Origin: CBDFKF01 sp965248765 | Lineage (GTDB): Bacteria; Pseudomonadota; Alphaproteobacteria; VGEJ01 | Length of the DNA: 64,000 nt | Assembly: GCA_965248765.1 (NCBI GenBank) | Contig: CBDFKF010000004.1 | Coordinates: 2,604,001 to 2,668,000 of the forward strand | Reading direction: 5' to 3' | In this document: positions 7,998 to 16,119 of the stretch, one piece after another | Numbering within the stretch: the stretch's first letter is position 1 | Layout: each line of letters starts with the position of its first letter | Made by a program: the position numbers and the translations under genes | The notes under the pieces: model-generated | The model's input: only the letters and a program-made list of their open reading frames with translations | Told to the model about the DNA's origin: nothing | The model's database searches: none

Positions 7998-8999
7998 TCA
8001 TGCCATGTCGAGCTTGACGGCGGACTCCGGCAACTCCTCGCCGAAGCACCGTTGATAGAGCTCCGCCACGGTGGCCCGCTCGAACTCGTCGCACTTGTTG
8101 ACGAAGGTCAGCCGGAACGCAAAGCCTATGTCGTCGAAGATATCGGCGTTCTCCGCCCAGGTAATGACCGTTCGCGGTGACATCACGGTCGAGAGGTCCC
8201 CGGCGACGAACGCCGAACGCGTCAGGTTGGCGAGCTCGACCATCGCGTTGACGGTCTTGCGACGCCGCTTGTTGTCGTAGGACGGCACCTTGGCCAGGAC
8301 GATGCCGACCTCATCATCGTGGGGCAGATAATTGAGCGTGGCAACGATACTCCAGCGATCGAGCTGGCCCTGATTAAGCTGCTGCGTGCCATGGTAGAGG
8401 CCGGTCGTGTCACCCAACCCGACGGTGTTGGTGGTGGCAAACAGGCGAAAGGCGAGGTGCGGGCGAATCACCCGGTTCTGATCGAGTAGGGTGAGCTTGC
8501 CTTCGGACTCCAACACCCGCTGGATCACGAACATCACGTCGGGCCGCCCCACGTCGTACTCGTCAAAGACCAAGGCGGTCGGTGACTGCAACGACCACGG
8601 CAGGATGCCCTCGCGGAACTCGGTCACCTGCTGACCCTCGCGGATGACAATGGCGTCCTTGCCGATCAGGTCGATGCGGCTGATGTGGCTGTCGAGGTTG
8701 ACACGAATGCACGGCCAATTGAGCCGTGCCGCCACTTGCTCGATGTGGGTCGACTTACCAGTCCCGTGATAGCCCTGAATGATGACCCGGCGGTTGTGGG
8801 CAAACCCGGACAGGATCGCGAGTGTGGTATTGCGATCAAACTGATAGGTCTCGTCGACGTTGGGCACGAGGTCCGTCGTTTGCGAGAATGCCGGCACCTG
8901 AAGCTCGGAATCGATGCCAAAGAGCTGGTTCACCGATACTTTTATGTCGGGCATGGCGTCGGCAAGCGACGCGCGATCGTGGGTTTCAGTCGCAGTCAT
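7998..8999 (-). CDS. cobS: cobaltochelatase subunit CobS (AAA+ ATPase)
   Basis: The 333-residue MoxR-like AAA+ protein has Walker A GYHGTGKST near residue 76 and a Walker B-like segment ALVFDEYDVGRP near residue 140, followed by a sensor region FRLFATTNTVGLGD. The N-terminus (DIKVSVNQLFGIDS) and the C-terminus (FVNKCDEFERATVAELYQRCF) are characteristic of CobS. It assembles with CobT as the ATPase of the cobalt chelatase. It is followed 7 bp later by cobT and preceded by the J-domain gene, an order common in alphaproteobacteria and probably one operon. No cobalamin riboswitch was recognised upstream. Confidence 0.95.
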   Translation of the reverse strand: MTATETHDRASLADAMPDIKVSVNQLFGIDSELQVPAFSQTTDLVPNVDETYQFDRNTTLAILSGFAHNRRVIIQGYHGTGKSTHIEQVAARLNWPCIRVNLDSHISRIDLIGKDAIVIREGQQVTEFREGILPWSLQSPTALVFDEYDVGRPDVMFVIQRVLESEGKLTLLDQNRVIRPHLAFRLFATTNTVGLGDTTGLYHGTQQLNQGQLDRWSIVATLNYLPHDDEVGIVLAKVPSYDNKRRRKTVNAMVELANLTRSAFVAGDLSTVMSPRTVITWAENADIFDDIGFAFRLTFVNKCDEFERATVAELYQRCFGEELPESAVKLDMA

Positions 9000-9043
9000 T
9001 TAAACAGCTTTTCCAGGCTGGCCGCGGCGAGGCCCAATGGGCC

Positions 9044-9604
9044 TTAGGAGTAGCCGCAGGTTAAAAGGAACGTGTAGGCCTCGTTGACCGTCTTGAGCTG
9101 CTCTTCCGACGCGCGACTGCCGCCGTTGGCATCGGGATGGAAACGTTTGGCCAGCGTCTTATACCGAGTCTTGATATCCCGCAAGTTCGCGGTTGGCTCG
9201 AGGTCCAAGGTCGCCAAGGCCTTGCGCACCGGCCCCGTCACCGGCCGCGTTCGCGGCACTTCGATCTCCTCGTCGGGCCGATTGCTCGCCGCGCCAAACC
9301 AGCTGAGCTCATCGAAAAAGCGTTCCGACTGCTCGCGGCCATCGCCTTTGCCGAGTTTCCAGGTCGGGCGGTGCCACGTGACCGCCGCTTGCTGATACGC
9401 CTCGATCTCGCCTTGGCTCATACCCGCAAAGAAATCCCACGCGGCGTTGTAAGCACGCGCATGGTCCAGACAGAACCAATAGAAGCTCGAAAGATCGTCT
9501 CGCGATCGCGGCGCGCGATGTTGCCCCGCCCCGGCGCAGTCACGGTGATCGCATGGACGCTCGCTGGGCTCGGGCTCTGGGGAGGACACGGCGGGTCGGC
9601 GCAT
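9044..9604 (-). CDS. J-domain protein upstream of cobS
   Basis: From ATG 9604 the product has 186 residues. Residues about 30-115 form the family-specific N-terminal part (FYWFCLDHARAYNAAWDFFAG, AVTWHRPTWKLG). The C-terminal 55 residues are a DnaJ domain with the HPD tripeptide in AKRFHPDANGG near residue 156 and the closing VNEAYTFLL. J-domains stimulate Hsp70 ATPase, so this is probably a DnaK partner. Genes of this type often precede cobST, but a specific role in chelatase assembly is not established here. The frame is open to 9691, but that extension is Arg/Gly-rich and looks non-coding. Confidence 0.85.
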   Translation of the reverse strand: MRRPAVSSPEPEPSERPCDHRDCAGAGQHRAPRSRDDLSSFYWFCLDHARAYNAAWDFFAGMSQGEIEAYQQAAVTWHRPTWKLGKGDGREQSERFFDELSWFGAASNRPDEEIEVPRTRPVTGPVRKALATLDLEPTANLRDIKTRYKTLAKRFHPDANGGSRASEEQLKTVNEAYTFLLTCGYS

Positions 9605-9711
9605 GATGCCGCAGATTATGTGAGCGAGGCGGGGCGCACGCAAGGCCGGCCCCCGACCGCCACGGGCGCGCTTCGCACGACCGCATCCCATGCCCGGTCA
9701 ATACTACCTAT

Positions 9712-9747
9712 GATAGCAAAACGTTGATATAATGGCGCCTTGCTATC
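9712..9747. promoter_or_regulatory. promoter -10 hexamer inside an 8-bp dyad, upstream of RHH gene
   Basis: GATAGCAA (9712-9719) and TTGCTATC (9740-9747) are perfect inverted arms that straddle a consensus -10 hexamer TATAAT at 9728-9733. No strong -35 is visible. The arrangement would let a dimeric repressor block RNA polymerase. The ribbon-helix-helix protein encoded from 9805 is the obvious candidate, which is inference. Confidence 0.5.
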
Positions 9748-9804
9748 TCCATGGGGATCGGAGCGCGCGATCGCCCCACGGCCGATCACAAAACGGAAGC
9801 CACC

Positions 9805-10128
9805 ATGAGTACTTTGGTCAGCCGCAACGTGCGGATCAACGGCAGGCGGACGAGCGTCAAGCTCGAACCGGCGATGTGGGAGGCCCTGGCCGAGATCTGC
9901 GCGCGGGAGGGCATCGGCATCGGCCAGCTCTGCACTGGTGTTAGCGGCCAACGGGCTCAATCGAGCTTCACCTCGGCCTTGCGCGTCTTCATCGTTGATT
10001 ACTACAGAACGGCGCTGGCTGACGCCAAGCCCAGCGGCCGGATCGGCGCCCCCAACGAGTCATCGATCGCGCCCCGGACAGTCACAGGATCACCAGCACA
10101 AGCAGGGGCAGGGTGGCGAGCGAGATGA
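9805..10128 (+). CDS. ribbon-helix-helix domain protein
   Basis: The 107-residue product begins MSTLVSRNVRINGRRTSVKL. It then has EPAMWEALAEICAREGIGIGQLC and a second helical part FTSALRVFIVDYYRTAL, the pattern of the RHH_4 (ribbon-helix-helix) family of small alphaproteobacterial proteins, thought to bind DNA as dimers. The C-terminal 30 residues are Gly/Ala/Arg-rich and overlap the end of the convergent transporter gene by 47 bp. The promoter region carries a dyad around a TATAAT box, suggesting autoregulation. Confidence 0.8.
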   Translation: MSTLVSRNVRINGRRTSVKLEPAMWEALAEICAREGIGIGQLCTGVSGQRAQSSFTSALRVFIVDYYRTALADAKPSGRIGAPNESSIAPRTVTGSPAQAGAGWRAR

Positions 10129-10957
10129 TGGTCGACACCAAGACCAGCCCGGCGGCCTCCGCGGGTTGGCGATTGTCGCGCTGGGCGAAGAGGTAATTGA
10201 AGACCGCGACGGGCATCGCGCACTGGAGAATGAGCACGCCGCGCTCAGCACCGGTGAATCCAAGCAGCTCTGCCAGACCGTAGCCCACGGCAAATCCCAT
10301 CCCGATCCGCAACAGCGACAGAAGGAATGCGCGCCACAACCCCGCGACCCGCAGTCCCGCCAACGAAACACCGAGGGTGATCAGCATCAGCGGTATGGTG
10401 AGATTGCCGATCAACCCAACGGTGTTGGCCAGCCAGACAGGCGTTTGAAGGGCGCTGAACATGAAGACGATCGACAGCGCTACGGCATAGTTGAGCGGCG
10501 ACGTCGCGAGCTCGCGCACGCTCAGTCGACCCGATGAGAGCCAGCTGCCCACGGTGAAATTGGCGACGGCAGTTACCGTGAAGAAGGCGATCGCCAGGGC
10601 GAGGCCCGCCTCGCCGAAAGCGAATAGCGCGAGCGGCAGGCCCAGGTTCCCGACGTTGCCGAACATGATCGAGGGCAGATACGAGCGGCGATCGAGACGC
10701 GCCAATCGCAAGACGATCGTGCCGATGACGGCGAAGCAAAGGAGGGCGAGCGCTGCCGCGACGGCGATCTCACCGAACGTCTCAACATCGATCGTCATCC
10801 TGGTCAACGTCGCGAAAACCAGGCATGGCGTGCCGACGTTGACGACGAGGGTAGTGACAAACGAAGTCTGGTAGGTCGGTCCCCACCGGGACCACCCGAC
10901 GCCGATGCCGGCACCGATGAGGACCGGAGCGATGACGGCGAACAACTCGCCGATCAT
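10082..10957 (-). CDS. AEC-family transporter
   Basis: The 291-residue protein starts at ATG 10957 (MIGELFAVIAPVLIGAGIGV) and consists almost entirely of about ten hydrophobic helices. Family features are the N-terminal half with NVGTPCLVFATL and FGNVGNLGLPLALFAFG, and the C-terminal half with NLTIPLMLITLGVSLAGL and LQCAMPVAVFNYLFAQRD. AEC permeases (auxin efflux carrier superfamily) export or import small organic anions; the substrate cannot be predicted. The frame is open to 11197, but the extra N-terminus is antisense to the next gene. It lies 47 bp after the CNNM/CorC-type gene on the same strand. Confidence 0.88.
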   Translation of the reverse strand: MIGELFAVIAPVLIGAGIGVGWSRWGPTYQTSFVTTLVVNVGTPCLVFATLTRMTIDVETFGEIAVAAALALLCFAVIGTIVLRLARLDRRSYLPSIMFGNVGNLGLPLALFAFGEAGLALAIAFFTVTAVANFTVGSWLSSGRLSVRELATSPLNYAVALSIVFMFSALQTPVWLANTVGLIGNLTIPLMLITLGVSLAGLRVAGLWRAFLLSLLRIGMGFAVGYGLAELLGFTGAERGVLILQCAMPVAVFNYLFAQRDNRQPAEAAGLVLVSTIISLATLPLLVLVIL

Positions 10958-11004
10958 GGCGCGTACGCTAAACCCATGTTGGCAGTGTCGGCGCTGCGGT
11001 CCGC

Positions 11005-12300
11005 CTACACTGCCTGCTGGCGCTGGACCGGCGGGGGCGGGGTCACGCGAAGCTGTGTGATTTGATTGCGGTTTCGGCGCACGACCACGAACTGGAAACC
11101 GTGGAAGGTGAAGACCTGACCCGGTTCTGGGATAACCTGGGCCTCGTGGATGACGAGTCCGGCGATGGTCGCGGCCTCTTCGTCCGGCAGTTCCCAATCG
11201 AAGCGTCGGTTGAGGTCGCGGATCGTAGCCGCGCCGTCGATCACGTAGTTGCCGCCGCTCAGTTGCCGTACCCCGATCGCCGCGACATCGTGCTCATCGG
11301 TTATCTCACCGACGATCTCTTCGAGGATGTCCTCGAGCGTGACCAAGCCCACGTGCGATCCATATTCGTCGACCACGAGGGCGAAGTGAGCGCGCTGGCG
11401 GCGGAAAGCCTCGAGCTGTTCGCGCAAGGTGGTGGTCTCCGGAACGAACCTGGGCTCCGAAGCAATTGCAGGGATATCTACCGCTTCGACGTCGCCACCG
11501 CCGGCCGCGACCGCGCGTAATATATCCTTGGCGTGGACGACGCCGACGATGTTCTCGGGCGCATCGCGCCACAGCGGGACCCGCGTGAACGGGCTCGCCA
11601 GCACCCGCTCGATCATCTCGGCTCTCGGCAGCTCGACATCGAGCATGAACATGTTCTTGCGGTGCACCATGATCTCGGAGACGCGCACATCGCCGAGATC
11701 GAGGACGCTGTCCAGCATGTCGCGTTCATGCTTGATGATGCCGCCTTCGTCGGAGTGGAGCTCGATCGTTCCGCGAATCTCCTCGGCGGAGGTGACGATT
11801 CGCGTCTGCGCAGCGCCGTCGGCGCCGACCATCCGAAAAAAGAGACGGGCGACCCACTGCACGGTGCGCGCCGCCGGGGACAACAGCGTAACCGCCACGC
11901 GAAGCGCCGGCCCAAAGCGCAGCGCAGTGCGATCGGCGTGGCGGATCGCGTAGGTCTTCGGCATGATCTCGGCGAAAATGACGACGATCACCGTCATCGC
12001 CACGGTCGCATAGGCGACGCCGGCATCGCCGAACCAGCCGATCAGCAGGCCGGTCGCCAATGCCGAGGCGAGGATGTTGACGAGGTTGTTGCCGAGAAGG
12101 ATGGCGCCGATCATCCGCTCGCGGCGCTCGATCAGCCAATATACGGTTCGCGCGCGCCGATCCCCCTTGCGCGCGAGCCGATGAAGGCGCGCGCGCGAGG
12201 CGGCAGTGAGCGCGGTCTCCGAGCCCGAGAAGAACGCGGATAACACCAGCAGCGCGACAATCGCCACGGCCGTTACGATGATTTCGGTGGTGATGGTCAT
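11005..12300 (-). CDS. CNNM/CorC-type transporter protein (DUF21, CBS pair, CorC_HlyC)
   Basis: The 431-residue product has an N-terminal DUF21 membrane domain (residues 1-190, starting TTEIIVTAVAIVALLVLSAFF, with FSGSETALTAASRARL and LLGNNLVNILASALATG). A CBS-domain pair follows (about 205-330, VSEIMVHRKNMFML, VPLWRDAPENIVGVVHAKDIL, ALVVDEYGSHVGLVTLEDILEEIVGEI), then a C-terminal CorC_HlyC domain ending FVVVRRNRNQITQLRV. These proteins are linked to Mg2+/Co2+ efflux or resistance. It follows aroB by 21 bp on the same strand, an order common in alphaproteobacteria. A membrane-free relative lies at 58592-59518. Confidence 0.92.
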   Translation of the reverse strand: MTITTEIIVTAVAIVALLVLSAFFSGSETALTAASRARLHRLARKGDRRARTVYWLIERRERMIGAILLGNNLVNILASALATGLLIGWFGDAGVAYATVAMTVIVVIFAEIMPKTYAIRHADRTALRFGPALRVAVTLLSPAARTVQWVARLFFRMVGADGAAQTRIVTSAEEIRGTIELHSDEGGIIKHERDMLDSVLDLGDVRVSEIMVHRKNMFMLDVELPRAEMIERVLASPFTRVPLWRDAPENIVGVVHAKDILRAVAAGGGDVEAVDIPAIASEPRFVPETTTLREQLEAFRRQRAHFALVVDEYGSHVGLVTLEDILEEIVGEITDEHDVAAIGVRQLSGGNYVIDGAATIRDLNRRFDWELPDEEAATIAGLVIHEAQVIPEPGQVFTFHGFQFVVVRRNRNQITQLRVTPPPPVQRQQAV

Positions 12301-12321
12301 GGCTAACGCGCGCTCGTGATC

Positions 12322-13479
12322 TCAGCGGACAGCGCGGTTCTGTGTGGTCGGCACATCCTCGAGTGAGCTTTCCAGTATTTCGCGAAGCAGCGCCTCGTCT
12401 ATGGCGCCACGAACGAAGGCCTCGCCGATGCGGCGGACAAGGACGAACCTAAGGTCGCCGTCCCGGCTTTTTTTGTCCTGGCGCATATGCGAGATCAGCG
12501 CCGATGATGACCATCCCGGTCCCGCGACGTCGGCGATCGCGACCGGCAGCCCGACGGCGGCCAAATGCGCGCGCAGGCGCTCGTAATCTCCCCGCGGACA
12601 GTGGCCAAGCCGCACCGAGAGGGCCAGGGTCAGAACCATGCCGACGGCGACGGCTTCGCCATGACGCAGGTGTTCGCCGTAACCGGCTTCGGTCTCCAGC
12701 GCGTGGGCGAAGGTGTGTCCAAGGTTGAGGAGCACGCGGTCCCCGGCCTCGCGTTCATCGCGAGCGACGATGCCAGCCTTTGCCCGGACGCTGGCGACCA
12801 CCGCACGCTGCTGGGCGGCGGCATCGCCGGCGATCACCGATCCGCCGTTCTCGCCGAGCCATTCGAACAATGCGCGATCGCCGAGAACGCCATACTTGAC
12901 GATCTCGGCGTAGCCCGCGCGGCGCTCGCGCGGCGGCAGCGTTGTCAGCGTAGCGACATCGGTAATCACCAGCTTCGGCTGATGGAAGGTACCGATGAGG
13001 TTCTTGCCGTGACGGCTGTTGATCGCGGTCTTGCCGCCGACGCCGCTGTCGACCTGCGCGAGCAGCGTGGTGGGGATCTGTATGATCCCGACGCCGCGCC
13101 TCAGGATGCTGGCAGCAAATCCGGCGAGATCGCCGATGACGCCGCCGCCGAGGGCGAGGATGGCATCGCCGCGCTCGATCCGTGCCGCCAGCAGCTGGTC
13201 GACCAAGTCCTCGAGATGCGCGAAATCCTTGGTCTGCTCGCCGGGCTCGAGGACGATGCTCTGATGGCTTATCTGGGCGGCATCGAGCGCACGGCTCAGG
13301 CTCGGCCCATGGAGGCTCGCTACTGTCTCATCGGTAACGATCGCCGTTCGGTGCCGCGGCAGGTGCTCAGCCAATAGAACTCCGGCATTGGCCAGCAGCC
13401 CCGCGCCCACCACCACGTCGTAGCCATCGTCGGCGAGCGCGACGCGCACCGCTGTAGGCCCATCGCCATGAACGGTCAC
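12322..13479 (-). CDS. aroB: 3-dehydroquinate synthase
   Basis: I start the gene at GTG 13479, which overlaps the aroK stop as GTGA. The 385-residue product carries the NAD-binding ALGGGVIGDLAGF segment near residue 115, then PTTLLAQVDSGVGGKT and GKNLIGTFHQP, all signatures of dehydroquinate synthase. His residues for Zn occur in LNLGHTFAHALE and GEHLRHGEAVAVGM. It converts DAHP to 3-dehydroquinate, the second step of the shikimate pathway, in the cytoplasm. The overlapping start suggests translational coupling to aroK. Confidence 0.95.
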   Translation of the reverse strand: MTVHGDGPTAVRVALADDGYDVVVGAGLLANAGVLLAEHLPRHRTAIVTDETVASLHGPSLSRALDAAQISHQSIVLEPGEQTKDFAHLEDLVDQLLAARIERGDAILALGGGVIGDLAGFAASILRRGVGIIQIPTTLLAQVDSGVGGKTAINSRHGKNLIGTFHQPKLVITDVATLTTLPPRERRAGYAEIVKYGVLGDRALFEWLGENGGSVIAGDAAAQQRAVVASVRAKAGIVARDEREAGDRVLLNLGHTFAHALETEAGYGEHLRHGEAVAVGMVLTLALSVRLGHCPRGDYERLRAHLAAVGLPVAIADVAGPGWSSSALISHMRQDKKSRDGDLRFVLVRRIGEAFVRGAIDEALLREILESSLEDVPTTQNRAVR

Positions 13480-14045
13480 GTTGTCTGGGCCGGTCCTTCC
13501 CGTTCGCCAGGCCCGAGCTCTTCCAAGCGGCGGCAAATGTCCTCGACCACGCGCTCGTGCGGCGCATCGCCCGTTACCACGGTGACGTCGGCTTCGGCAT
13601 AGACCGGATAACGCTCTTCCATCAGATGCTCGAGGATGTCGCGTGGATCGCCTTCCTTAAGGAGAGGCCTGTTGTCGCGGCGCTTGACGCGCCGCAGCAG
13701 CACCTCGATGTCCGCCTTCAGCCACACCGATACCCCATTGTCGCGAATGAGATCGCGCGTTTTGGGATCCATGAAAGCGCCGCCGCCAGTGGCGAGGACG
13801 TGTGGCGGATCGTCGAGAAGCCGAGCGATGACTCGCCGCTCGCCGTCGCGGAATGCCATCTCTCCGTGACTCGAAAAGATGTCTTCGATCGAACAGCCGG
13901 CCGCTTTTTCGATTTCCGTATCGGCATCGACAAACGGCCGGCCGAGTCTCGCCGCGAGCCGGCGGCCGACCGTGCTCTTGCCGGCTCCCATCAAGCCGAC
14001 CAGGACAACCGTTTTATCGGCAAGCGCGCCGCGAGGATTAGTCAT
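13476..14045 (-). CDS. aroK: shikimate kinase
   Basis: The 189-residue enzyme has Walker A GLMGAGKST at residues 17-25, the shikimate-binding DADTEIEKAAG segment, FRDGERRV, the GGG motif in LATGGGAF and the lid region RRDNRPLLKEG. It phosphorylates shikimate. It is the first gene of an aroK-aroB-CNNM run on the minus strand, and divergent from the small membrane-peptide gene at 14202 across a 156-bp region that must hold both promoters. Confidence 0.95.
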   Translation of the reverse strand: MTNPRGALADKTVVLVGLMGAGKSTVGRRLAARLGRPFVDADTEIEKAAGCSIEDIFSSHGEMAFRDGERRVIARLLDDPPHVLATGGGAFMDPKTRDLIRDNGVSVWLKADIEVLLRRVKRRDNRPLLKEGDPRDILEHLMEERYPVYAEADVTVVTGDAPHERVVEDICRRLEELGPGEREGPAQTT

Positions 14046-14201
14046 TTACGTGGTGGCACCGCGACCAAGCGCCCGCGGGCGCACATTGATGGCGCACCCG
14101 CCAGCCGATAGACTGCCGTATCTTCGCCATACTCACAGTTTAACATAGGTGGCAAAGGCCTGTCCCCAAGTGCCCCCAAGCGGAAGCCGTAGCCACCGCA
14201 T

Positions 14202-14342
14202 ATGTCAAGATTGTCTGTTGTCGTGCTCGTCGTTCTGGTGGTTGCGCTCACCGGTGGCGCGTTCTTCCTGCTGACGTGGGACATTCCGGCACCCACGCGC
14301 ACGATAGAGAAAGTCATTCCCAGTGAGCGTTTCCAGAACTAG
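14202..14342 (+). CDS. 46-aa single-TM membrane peptide
   Basis: Read directly from the sequence. ATG 14202 opens a 46-residue frame beginning MSRLSVVVLVVLVVALTGGA and ending KVIPSERFQN, stop TAG at 14340-14342. Residues 5-23 form one strongly hydrophobic helix, and the remaining 20 residues (WDIPAPTRTIEK) would face the periplasm. Its last 20 bp overlap the start of the secreted-protein gene at 14323, so translation is probably coupled. The PAPTRTIEKVIP segment resembles the short, conserved tail of small alphaproteobacterial membrane proteins seen near aroK and xerD. The function is unknown. Confidence 0.65.
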   Translation: MSRLSVVVLVVLVVALTGGAFFLLTWDIPAPTRTIEKVIPSERFQN

Positions 14343-16113
14343 CCAGGTCCTGCTGGTCGCAGCGATCTGTGCGCTGATCGTGCCGCACAGCGGACTGGCC
14401 CAGGACGACGAAGCAACAGGACCGCCGGTCAACCTCTTCGAGGAAGAGCGCGAAGAAGCACCGGAGGAGGCTGGGCGGGTCGAGGTAGAGCCCACGCCAG
14501 ACCCGGTCGCCATCGACCAACCGGGCGAGAGCGGCGAAGACGGCATTGAGGTCAGCACGCTGCGCGCCGTCGATCCCGGTTCCATCGGCCTCCTCGATGA
14601 GGGCGCGGGTGGGTTCGGCCTCGATATGTGGGACGGCACCGAACGCCGCGTCATCTCCAACTTGTTGCCGCGGCTGCCGATGGGGACGACCTCGCGGTTC
14701 ATGCAAGAGCTCGCGCGCCGACTCCTCCTTTCGGAGGCGCGGGTACCGCCCGGCGACGAGGAAAGCGCCAATCTCCTCGAGCTCCGTATCGAACGCCTGG
14801 CCGCGGGTGGCGAAACCGAAGCCGTCAATCGATTGATGCGGCTCGCACCGCCCGGCGCTGTTCAACCGCGGTTTGCGCGGATCGAGGTGGATGGACTGTA
14901 CCTCGTTGGCGATTACGCCGGCGCGTGTGCCCGCGCAACCACGCTCGTACGTGAGAGCGATGATCCCTACTGGCTCAAGGCTGTCGCGTTCTGTCACGCG
15001 CTCCACGGCGAGGAAGCGAAGGCTATGCTCGCCGTCGACCTCTTGTATGAACTCGGCTACACCGGCGACCAACCGTTCAACACTCTGGTCTCCGCGCTCA
15101 GCGGCCATTCGGCGGATCCGCTCGCCAGCCTGGTTGAGCCCAAGGCCTTACACCTTGCGATGATGCGCGCCGCCAAGATGGCCATCCCGGCCGACGCGCT
15201 TGGCGCGGCGCCTCCGGCAATCTTGCGCACCATCGCCAGCGCGCCGAACGCATCGACCGATCTTCGTCTGGCGGCGGCCACGCGCGCCGAGGCCGTCGGC
15301 GTCCTCGGCGCCGAGTCGCTCAGCCAGATCTACGCCAGCCTTACCTTCGATCCCGACGAACTGGACGACGTCGAAGCGATGATTGCAGAGGACGCCGGGC
15401 CGCGGGGTCAGGCGCTCCTCTATCAGCTCGGCCAAATCGAGACGGCGCCGCAAGATCGGGCGCACGCGCTCGAACGCGGCCTCCAGTTTGGTCGTGAGCA
15501 TGGCCAGTACGCGACGGCCGCCCGCGTCAACCTGCTCACGGCACTAACATTGAGCCCAGCGCCGGATGTCAGCTGGTTAGGGCCTGAGCTGGCGCGTGGA
15601 CTGCTGATGGCGGGAGCCACCGAGCGCGCCGCCGCGTGGTACGACCTCCTCGCGGTGAGCGACCTGCGCGCGGCGGATGCGCTGCGTCCGTTGATCCACA
15701 TTGCCGACCCTGAGGCAGTTCCCTGGGAGGCTGAGCATGTCGCACGCTGGTGGCGCTCGCAGAAAGGCATCGGCGAGGCGGAGCGCCTAGTCAAGGCGGG
15801 GATACTGCTGACAGTGCTCGAAGCCCTCGGCAACGAGACGGCGGAGACCGATTGGGCGCCGCTCCTTTATGCCGTGGGCGGCGATTTGGGCCGTATGCCA
15901 CCGCCGGGGATCTGGCATGGTCTCGTCGTCGCGGCGGCGGACGGACGGACCGGTGAGACCGTCTTACTGGCCTTGATCGCGCTCGGCGATGAGGGGCCGG
16001 CCACCGTACATCCCGTCGCACTCGCCGCCATCATCGGCGCCCTCGGCCGGGTCGGTTTCGGCGCAGAGGCGCGCGCGCTCACGATCGAAGCGGCGGTCGC
16101 CAGAGGCCTTTAG
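14323..16113 (+). CDS. secreted alpha-helical repeat protein of unknown function
   Basis: GTG 14323 gives a 596-residue product with a clear signal peptide (SRTSQVLLVAAICALIVPHSGLAQ, cleavage near LAQ-DD). Next comes a 50-residue acidic Pro/Glu-rich linker, and then about 480 residues of Ala/Leu-rich helical repeats, for example LLSEARVPPGDEESANLLELR and RLAAGGETEAVNRLMRLAP, which look TPR- or SEL-like. There are no catalytic motifs that I can see. It is encoded between the 46-aa membrane peptide and xerD, six bases before the latter, probably one operon. It may be a periplasmic scaffold; I do not know its role. Confidence 0.8.
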   Translation: MSVSRTSQVLLVAAICALIVPHSGLAQDDEATGPPVNLFEEEREEAPEEAGRVEVEPTPDPVAIDQPGESGEDGIEVSTLRAVDPGSIGLLDEGAGGFGLDMWDGTERRVISNLLPRLPMGTTSRFMQELARRLLLSEARVPPGDEESANLLELRIERLAAGGETEAVNRLMRLAPPGAVQPRFARIEVDGLYLVGDYAGACARATTLVRESDDPYWLKAVAFCHALHGEEAKAMLAVDLLYELGYTGDQPFNTLVSALSGHSADPLASLVEPKALHLAMMRAAKMAIPADALGAAPPAILRTIASAPNASTDLRLAAATRAEAVGVLGAESLSQIYASLTFDPDELDDVEAMIAEDAGPRGQALLYQLGQIETAPQDRAHALERGLQFGREHGQYATAARVNLLTALTLSPAPDVSWLGPELARGLLMAGATERAAAWYDLLAVSDLRAADALRPLIHIADPEAVPWEAEHVARWWRSQKGIGEAERLVKAGILLTVLEALGNETAETDWAPLLYAVGGDLGRMPPPGIWHGLVVAAADGRTGETVLLALIALGDEGPATVHPVALAAIIGALGRVGFGAEARALTIEAAVARGL

Positions 16114-16119
16114 AGGACG

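Noticed and set aside
9000..9043. Cobalamin riboswitch before cobS
   Set aside because: The gap to the J-domain gene is 44 bp, too short for a cobalamin riboswitch, and the leader of the J-domain gene shows no B12-box sequence.
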